In this document: positions 53,842 to 59,431 of the stretch, one piece after another
Numbering within the stretch: position 1 is the first letter of the stretch
Layout of the letters: each line of letters starts with the position of its first letter
NCBI RefSeq assembly: GCF_001311075.1
Contig: NZ_BBAD01000011.1
Span: 1 to 59,431 of the forward strand
Length of the DNA stretch: 59,431 nucleotides
DNA from: Secundilactobacillus similis DSM 23365 = JCM 2765
GTDB taxonomy: Bacteria; Bacillota; Bacilli; Lactobacillales; Lactobacillaceae
Direction: 5' to 3'
Position numbers and translations under genes: made by a program
The notes under the pieces: generated by a model
Databases searched by the model: none
Told to the model about the DNA's origin: nothing
Seen by the model: the letters and a program-made list of their open reading frames with translations, nothing else

Positions 53842-55107
53842 TTACTTAATAACCGTTTGCCCACCCATGTATGGTTGGAGGGCTTCTGGAATGTTAACCG
53901 TGCCGTCTGCGTTTTGGTAGTTTCCAACGGCAGCGACCGTCCGGCCAACGGCTAAGCCGGAACCGTTCAAGGTGTGAACGTACTGGAGCTTACCGTTTTC
54001 GTCACGGTATTGGATGTGTGCCCGACGTGCTTGGAAGTCGGTACAGTTTGAACAACTTGAGATTTCACGGTATTTGTCTTGGAATGGTAACCAAACTTCC
54101 AAGTCATGCGTCATGGCAGCCGTAAAGCTCATGTCGCCAGTGGTCAAGGTGATCACGTGGTGGGCCAAGCCTAACTTCTTCAACAAGTCTTCGGCATGGT
54201 TGGTCATCTTTTCCAACGCATCCCATGATTGTTCAGGCTTCGTGAATTGCACCATTTCAACCTTGTTAAATTGGTGTAACCGGATCAAGCCCCGGGTATC
54301 ACGACCGGCACTCCCGGCTTCTGAACGGAAGGCTGGTGACAAGGCGGTAAACTTAACCGGTAACTTGGTATCGTCAATCACTTCATCGCGGTAGAAGTTA
54401 ACCAATGGCACTTCGGCCGTTGGAATCAACGTTTCGTCGGCTTCCTTCAATGAATAAACGTCTTCGGTAAACTTAGGGAATTGACCAGTCCCAAACATGG
54501 ACTCACTGTTCACCATGTATGGTGGCAAGATTTCCGTAAAGCCGGCCTTTTCATTTTCGTCCAAGAAGAAGTTGTAGATGGCCCGTTCCAGACGCGCGCC
54601 TTGGCCGACGTAGTATAAGAAGCGACTGCCGGAAACTTTGGCGCCACGTTCGAAATCTAAGATACCCAAAGCTTCACCAATTTCCCAGTGTGACTTTGGT
54701 TCAAAGTCAAACGTTGGAATCTCGCCCCACTTCCGCAATTCAACACTGCCGTCTTCAGTTAAACCAACGGGCACGTTGTCGTTAGGAATGTTTGGTAAGC
54801 GTGATGCCTTATCGTGAACGTCATCCGCAATCTGAGTCAATTGTTCGTCTAACGCCTTGATGTCGGCACTCACTTGCTTCATTTGGTTGATCTTGTCGCT
54901 AGCATCTTCCTTGTTACGTTTCAACTGTGAGATTTCGTCTGACACTTGGTTACGGTCAGCCTTCATCGTTTCTGACTTAACGATTAAGTCACGACGTTGT
55001 TGGTCAAGATCAAGCAATGCATCGATCTCAGCGGCGTCAACACCCCGCGTGGCTAACTTTTCCTTTACAAAATCCGGCTGTGTCCGAACTAACTTTAAAT
55101 CAATCAT
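53842..55107 (-). CDS. serS: Serine-tRNA ligase
   Basis: A 421-residue class II synthetase. Residues ~28-100 form the antiparallel coiled-coil arm that grips the long variable arm of tRNA-Ser. Motif 2 is [20 protein letters not shown] and motif 3 is [13 protein letters not shown]. It charges tRNA-Ser and is preceded by a T-box leader responding to uncharged tRNA. Monocistronic with its own terminator. Intact. Confidence 0.97.
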   Translation of the reverse strand: MIDLKLVRTQPDFVKEKLATRGVDAAEIDALLDLDQQRRDLIVKSETMKADRNQVSDEISQLKRNKEDASDKINQMKQVSADIKALDEQLTQIADDVHDKASRLPNIPNDNVPVGLTEDGSVELRKWGEIPTFDFEPKSHWEIGEALGILDFERGAKVSGSRFLYYVGQGARLERAIYNFFLDENEKAGFTEILPPYMVNSESMFGTGQFPKFTEDVYSLKEADETLIPTAEVPLVNFYRDEVIDDTKLPVKFTALSPAFRSEAGSAGRDTRGLIRLHQFNKVEMVQFTKPEQSWDALEKMTNHAEDLLKKLGLAHHVITLTTGDMSFTAAMTHDLEVWLPFQDKYREISSCSNCTDFQARRAHIQYRDENGKLQYVHTLNGSGLAVGRTVAAVGNYQNADGTVNIPEALQPYMGGQTVIK

Positions 55108-55137
55108 GGTAAATCTCCTCTCGTATTATCGGACCGC

Positions 55138-55352
55138 AAAAAAAGCTTCCGCCCCAAAAAGTTGGGACGAAAGCTCGCGGTACCACCCAAGTTTGTAGCC
55201 ATTGCTACACACTCAATTATCGGTAACGGTGATGACCCGTACAGGATTAACTGTCCGCTTTGACGTGGCGGAGTTTCGACGTAACGGTTTTCAGAATACC
55301 CCGTCTCTCTGATCGTCTACTTAAACCACATCGCGTTTAATGAACTACTCTT
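55138..55352 (-). promoter_or_regulatory. T-box riboswitch of serS
   Basis: The antiterminator T-box TGGGTGGTACCGCG lies at 55189-55176. It is followed by the terminator AGCTTTCGTCCC-AACTTTTT-GGGGCGGAAGCT with TTTTTTT (to 55138). The upstream ~160 bases form a Stem I with an AGAGAG bulge region. A TCC that could be the serine specifier is in GAAACTCCGCC, but I could not place it with certainty. Uncharged tRNA-Ser would favour antitermination. Confidence 0.92.
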
Positions 55353-55381
55353 AGTTTACGATATCTCGTTTCATTTAGCAA
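55353..55381 (-). promoter_or_regulatory. Promoter of T-box-serS
   Basis: TTGCTA (55381-55376), 17 bp, TAAACT (55358-55353) on the minus strand. Confidence 0.7.
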
Positions 55382-55399
55382 GCCACACCCGGCACTCGT

Positions 55400-56038
55400 T
55401 TAAAGGTTGAGTTCGGCCATCTTGTTATCGACCAACTCAAGCACCCGTTTTTGAGCGGTTGTGTCTTCAACAAAGTCGAGTTCGTCACCGTTGATCATCA
55501 TCTTAGGTGACTTGTCGTAGTTGTTATACCAATCAATGTAGCGTTCGTCCAATTCCTTGTAGTAGTTGTACAGGCTTGGATCTTGTTCGATCTGTTCAAA
55601 TGACCGGCCGCGCTTCTTGATACGTGACAACATGGTGTCAAAGGAGATACTGATGTGGATCAAGAGGTCTGGGTTCTTCTTGTGTGGCGTATCTGGCAGT
55701 TCTTCCATCATGTTTTGAAGCAGTGAATCATAAATGTCGACTTCAGTCTGGGTTGCCCGACCTAAATCAGCGTTTAATCTGAATAACAGTGAATCTTCAA
55801 AAATTGACCGGTCTAAAACCGTTTCATCATCCTTGAAGGCTTCCTTAATGCTCTCAAGCCGTTTGTTCAAGAAATAAATTTGGAGCAAAAAGCCGTATTT
55901 TTTGGGATTCTGATAAAACAACGGTAAAATCTCGTTGTCTTCTACGGACTCGTAAAAGGCCGGTTTGTTTAAGTGATCCGCCAATAAGTTGGTCAGGCTG
56001 GTTTTACCAGCGCCGATGGTGCCAGATAGTACGATCAT
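55400..56038 (-). CDS. Deoxynucleoside kinase (dAdo/dGuo/dCyd type)
   Basis: A 212-residue kinase of the dNK family. P-loop GTIGAGKTSLT, the ERS-like catalytic motif DRSIFEDSL and the LID KKRGRSFEQ. It salvages deoxynucleosides to dNMPs; lactobacilli often have paired dAdo/dGuo kinases because they rely on salvage. AAAGGAG precedes ATG 56038. Stand-alone here and intact. Specificity cannot be told from sequence. Confidence 0.9.
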   Translation of the reverse strand: MIVLSGTIGAGKTSLTNLLADHLNKPAFYESVEDNEILPLFYQNPKKYGFLLQIYFLNKRLESIKEAFKDDETVLDRSIFEDSLLFRLNADLGRATQTEVDIYDSLLQNMMEELPDTPHKKNPDLLIHISISFDTMLSRIKKRGRSFEQIEQDPSLYNYYKELDERYIDWYNNYDKSPKMMINGDELDFVEDTTAQKRVLELVDNKMAELNL

Positions 56039-56202
56039 CAGATAATTTCTCCTTTAACTTCAACTTCAAAAATCAGCACTATCCATTGTATCATCACTTG
56101 GTCGAAATGCAATATCTAGTGGTCATTCTCATGAGGGTTTTATGGAATCACGGGACCCTGATTCATTGCAGAGACTGGTATCACCGGGTTTGCTGACGCC
56201 AA

Positions 56203-56246
56203 TAAAAAAAACGGTGCTGCCTCTCCATTGAAAGGCAACACCGTCA
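56203..56246 (-). terminator. Terminator of lysine permease gene
   Basis: GACGGTGTTGCCTTTC-AATG-GAGAGGCAGCACCGT followed by TTTTTTTT on the minus strand. Confidence 0.9.
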
Positions 56247-56266
56247 ACTCATTTAACTTTAATGCG

Positions 56267-57719
56267 TTACATCTTACGCTTATGTGGCGCTACGTCCACT
56301 TCGTCCAACGGCACCATCTTGGTATGATGGCGAACCTTATAGTACACAAACAAGACGATGAACAATGGCACACTCAGGTAAGTGACGCCGATTTGTTCCC
56401 AGTCAAACTGTGCGAAGGCCGTGGTATTTTGACCTGCGATGACCAAGATACACAAGACGAGGGCCAAGATTGGGCCGAATGGGAACCACTTTGCATGGTA
56501 TTTTAACTCACTCAAATCATGACCCTGCTTAACGAATGCCCGCCGGAAGCGGAAGTGGGAGATGGCGATCCCTAACCAGGCAATGAAGCCGGTCAAACCA
56601 GAGGCCGCCACTAACCACGTGTAAACTTGTGGGCCCGCCACACTAGTGATGAAGGCCAACGCCCCAATCACCGTGGTGGCAACTTGGGCGCGCAATGGCA
56701 CCCCGTTTTTAGTTGTGTGTTGGAAATACGTTGGTGCGTACCCATCTAACGACAACGAGTACAACATCCGAGATGACGCATACATCCCGGAGTTGGCCGC
56801 TGAAATCACGGACGTCAAGATAACGGCGTTCATCACACTGGCAGCCGCTGCTAACCCAGCGCGCTTGAAGACCAACGTAAACGGACTGATGGCAATATCG
56901 GTTGCTGATGAACCCAACAAATCAGGACTCGTGTAAGGAATCAAGCAGGCAATCACGAAGATGGCGAGGATGTAGAACAATAAGATTCGCCAGAATACTT
57001 CGTTGATGGCCTTTGGAATACTCTTTTCAGGTGTTGCGGATTCACCAGCCGTAATGCCGACCAATTCAGTCCCTTGGAACGAGAACCCGGCAACAACGAA
57101 CACGCTCAGCATGGCTGGCATGCCACCGACGAACGGTGCCTTCTTATAGGTAAAGTTTTCAAGACCGGTTGCGTGACCACCCATGATGCCAAAAATGGTC
57201 AAGACCCCAACGATCAAGAAAATGATGACGGTCACCACTTTGATCATGGCCATCCAATACTCGGTTTCCCCGAACGCCTTAACGGTCAACGCGTTGATCA
57301 TGAAGATGATGACTAAGACCGCCACACTCCAGATCCACCCCGGAATATCCGGCAACCAGAACTTCATCACCAAAGCGGCGGTACTAATATCCACCGCTAA
57401 CGTGATTGCCCAGTTAAACCAGTAGTTCCAGCCCATCGCAAATCCCAACGCGGGATCGACATACTTGGTTGAATAGGTCGCAAACGACCCGGAAACTGGC
57501 ATATTAGTTGCCATTTCACCCAAACTCGTCATCAGGAAGTAAACCATGACCCTAAGGCGATGTAGCAACTAAGCCGCCACCAGGTCCGGCGGTTGAAATT
57601 GCGGACCCACTGGCAACGAAAAGCCCGGTCCCAATACTTCCCCCTAACGCAATCATTGAGAGGTGACGCGTCTTGAGTTCACGCTTCACTTCATGGTCGT
57701 TTGTTTGTTGCTCTGCCAT
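56267..57719 (-). CDS. lysP: Lysine permease, APC family (two frameshifts)
   Basis: Amino-acid permease of about 483 residues with 12 membrane segments. The N-terminal [20 protein letters not shown] and [20 protein letters not shown] match the LysP consensus. As read the first ~55 codons are cut from the rest by two missing bases near 57573 and 57556; adding both restores [21 protein letters not shown] lysine riboswitch in the leader fixes the substrate better than the sequence alone. Start ATG 57719 has only a weak ribosome site. Monocistronic. Confidence 0.9.
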
Positions 57720-57785
57720 TTTGCACACTCACTTTCTATCATTGATCTACGGTTATTTTGATCATGAGGTGCCCAATTTCAACTT

Positions 57786-58030
57786 AAAAGGGCCTCCTCA
57801 CAAGCACACACCTGCGAGAAGACCCGACTTAAATTCATCGTTTCATCTAACGTAGGAAGCGCTCCGCAACACATCGTTGCGACAGTTCCTGCCCTCTTAA
57901 GACAGGTCCCAACCAGCGTACTCATCAGCGTACCCTAGCTTCGGCAACGTCCCCTTTAACTACTGATCGTCAATCCTGATGGACTTCACAGCAGCGACTC
58001 TTGAACATCGCACCTCTTCTTTTAACGCTA
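57786..58030 (-). promoter_or_regulatory. Lysine riboswitch (L box) with terminator
   Basis: Core L-box blocks appear in order: AGAGGTGCGATGTTCAAGAG, then AGTTAAAGGGGACGTTGCCG with AAGC, then GCTGGTTGGGACC and GGAGCGCTTCC. A terminator hairpin GGGTCTTCTCGC..GAGGAGGCCC with TTTT follows at 57825-57786. Lysine binding should favour the terminator and shut off the permease. The aptamer boundary is approximate. Confidence 0.92.
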
Positions 58031-58107
58031 CCCATATTACTCCCCTCGGTGAGGCATTGCAACCGTTTCGTCACCGACCAAGGTTAGAATTGGGTAAGAA
58101 TCTCAGC

Positions 58108-58638
58108 TTAAGCCCGAACCAGCTGATAGATCACTTCGGTCTGGCCGGGTTGATACAGCGCATTTTGTGGGTGTTGAAATTCATCAACGTAATGGAAGCC
58201 CAGTTTGACCAGCACGCGTTGTGATTGCGCGTTCGTTTTCAGAAAACTTGCCCAGATCACACTGAATAGTTGACGATCAAATACCGCGTGAATCAGCGCT
58301 TGCCCGGCTTCCGTCATATAGCCGTGACCCCAGTAAGCTTCATTTAACACGTACCCCAAATCACATTCCTGATCAGAAACATCACCTTCAGAAGTAATCC
58401 GGTCATAAAAGCCGATGCTACCAATCACCCGAGCCGTCGTTCGTTCAACCACCGCCAACACAAAGCCCTGCCGCATCGTTTGTTTCAGCAAATAGTGAGC
58501 GTCCTCCAAGTTTCGCGCATACTGAAACCCAGCCGCTTTCGCACTTTGCTGATTCTTCACAATTTCGAAATAATCGTTCAAATCCGATTCTACAAACGGT
58601 CGCAACTTCAACCTTGCCGTTGTCAGTTCAAGTGTCAT
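58108..58638 (-). CDS. GNAT acetyltransferase, RimJ/RimL-like
   Basis: A 176-residue N-acetyltransferase (TTARLKLRPFVESDLNDYFE; GSIGFYDRITSEGDVSDQEC; LNEAYWGHGYMTEAGQALIH; NAQSQRVLVKLGF). The acetyl-CoA loop is the WGHGYMTEA segment. Relatives acetylate ribosomal protein N-termini or small amines; the substrate is unknown. GATAAGGATGACA precedes the start. Intact and between the riboswitch region and repeat copy B2. Confidence 0.85.
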   Translation of the reverse strand: MTLELTTARLKLRPFVESDLNDYFEIVKNQQSAKAAGFQYARNLEDAHYLLKQTMRQGFVLAVVERTTARVIGSIGFYDRITSEGDVSDQECDLGYVLNEAYWGHGYMTEAGQALIHAVFDRQLFSVIWASFLKTNAQSQRVLVKLGFHYVDEFQHPQNALYQPGQTEVIYQLVRA

Positions 58639-58726
58639 CCTTATCGGTCCTTTTCATCTTCACCTGCGTCATCACGTCGGTTACATTTTACATGGTGCGT
58701 TACTGTGGTGCAAGCTATGACTGTCG

Positions 58727-59431
58727 TTTGTATCCAGCGTAAGCATTCTGCTGTTCAGTTTGTGAATTGCGGTGATTTGCGTGAGCTGGCGATTCCGGTA
58801 AGCGACTAGGTTCCTGCTGTGGGGCCGGTTTGAGCCAAAGAGCGGTCTCAAACCTCGAATCTAAGCCTCGCCAAAACCCGTGCGAGTCTTAGATTCGTCC
58901 CCGATAATTGGCGGTTGTTGGAAGTTCATCAACAACCACCAATTATCGCGACACAGCATCCACCTAGCCGCTTACCTGCATCTCACAATGTGCAAGCAGA
59001 CACTATTGTAGACCATCTCAAGTGCTTAACTGGACAACTTGCGGCGGTATCATAATAACCTAACGTTGATTCGACAAAGGTCTAAATTAATCAGCAGCCG
59101 TCGTTCCTTAATCGAGATGGCTACTTCTGAATGTCAACGCAACGGCGTTAAGTCCACGCAAACGTGACGTACGACTGGCCAATCTAGTAATGCGCAATCG
59201 TTGATTCGTTGCGGTTATGCAGTTTCGTCAACTTCAGTTTGTTGCAGTTAGCAGTTAAGTTTTCGACAGCACACTATGTAGCGGGAGGCGGAGGCGCGCG
59301 AGGCTCAGCAGTGTCGGTATGACTTGGGCAGTCGTGCCTCGTGGGGTTCGAGGTGCGAGTGCCTAGTCATACGCGGGTCCGGAGAGATCCGGCATGGCGG
59401 TCCTCAGCCATTCCTACTCGTAGCCCGCACT
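58727..59431. mobile_element. Inverted copy of the 863-bp element (copy B2), cut by window edge
   Basis: Starts TTTGTATCCAGCGTAAGCATTCTG and runs in the opposite direction to copy B1. The right-hand ~160 bp lie beyond the window. Homologous stem-loops are at 58827-58854, 58857-58896 and 59317-59372. Sequence identity is moderate, but the stems stay paired: G-C to T-A and T-A to C-G in one, C-G to T-A in two others. No coding frame. Confidence 0.7.

Overview
The window comes from a lactobacillus-like Bacillota genome of moderate GC. The ribosomal gene order, CtsR/ClpC, the T-box and lysine riboswitches, TTG/GTG starts behind strong GGAGG sites and the YafY, MarR and TetR regulators point to Lactobacillaceae, probably a Levilactobacillus/Secundilactobacillus-type species. 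That genus call is inference. Almost everything between 4.3 and 58.6 kb is coded on the minus strand.

Layout. At 0.1-4.1 kb lie small accessory genes: an isochorismatase-fold hydrolase, a MarR regulator, a class I glutamine amidotransferase and an MFS exporter, separated by palindromic repeats. At 4.3-11.3 kb is a cyclic-di-GMP/exopolysaccharide locus. It holds a membrane GGDEF-EAL protein, a processive family 2 glycosyltransferase, a small membrane partner, a membrane-anchored degenerate EAL protein, a MucBP-repeat anchored protein and a multi-spanning DUF6056-like protein. At 11.8-16.2 kb are rplM-rpsI, truA and the ECF module ecfA1-ecfA2-ecfT. At 16.4-30.7 kb is the full S10-spc-alpha operon, from rpsJ to rplQ, with a clear promoter, a structured leader and a terminator. 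At 31.1-33.6 kb an ilvD gene and a DUF59/SufT-like gene sit between the S10 operon and rpsL-rpsG-fusA (34.0-37.4 kb). Then follow a prepilin peptidase, an NTF2-fold protein with a broken WYL regulator, rpoBC with a leader terminator, a TetR gene, ctsR-clpC and an eight-tRNA operon with two promoters (51.7-52.7 kb). Last come serS behind a T-box, a deoxynucleoside kinase, a lysine-riboswitch-controlled permease and a GNAT acetyltransferase.

Two things stand out. First, at least 20 single-base frameshifts, mostly in homopolymers, interrupt essential genes (rpoB, rpoC, fusA, secY, rplD, rplE, rpsH, rpsK). They look like uncorrected sequencing errors, and I give corrected gene spans. Second, the intergenic DNA carries families of long, highly structured, apparently non-coding elements. 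An 863-bp element (52897-53759) has an inverted, divergent copy at 58727-59431 in which several stems carry compensatory base changes. Two ~300-bp elements (33684-34005 and about 48013-48308) share its terminal repeats. Four of these elements or fragments abut rho-independent terminators. A shared hairpin loop, CCAAAACCCA or a close variant, recurs in otherwise different stems across the window. I regard this as the best candidate for an undescribed system.
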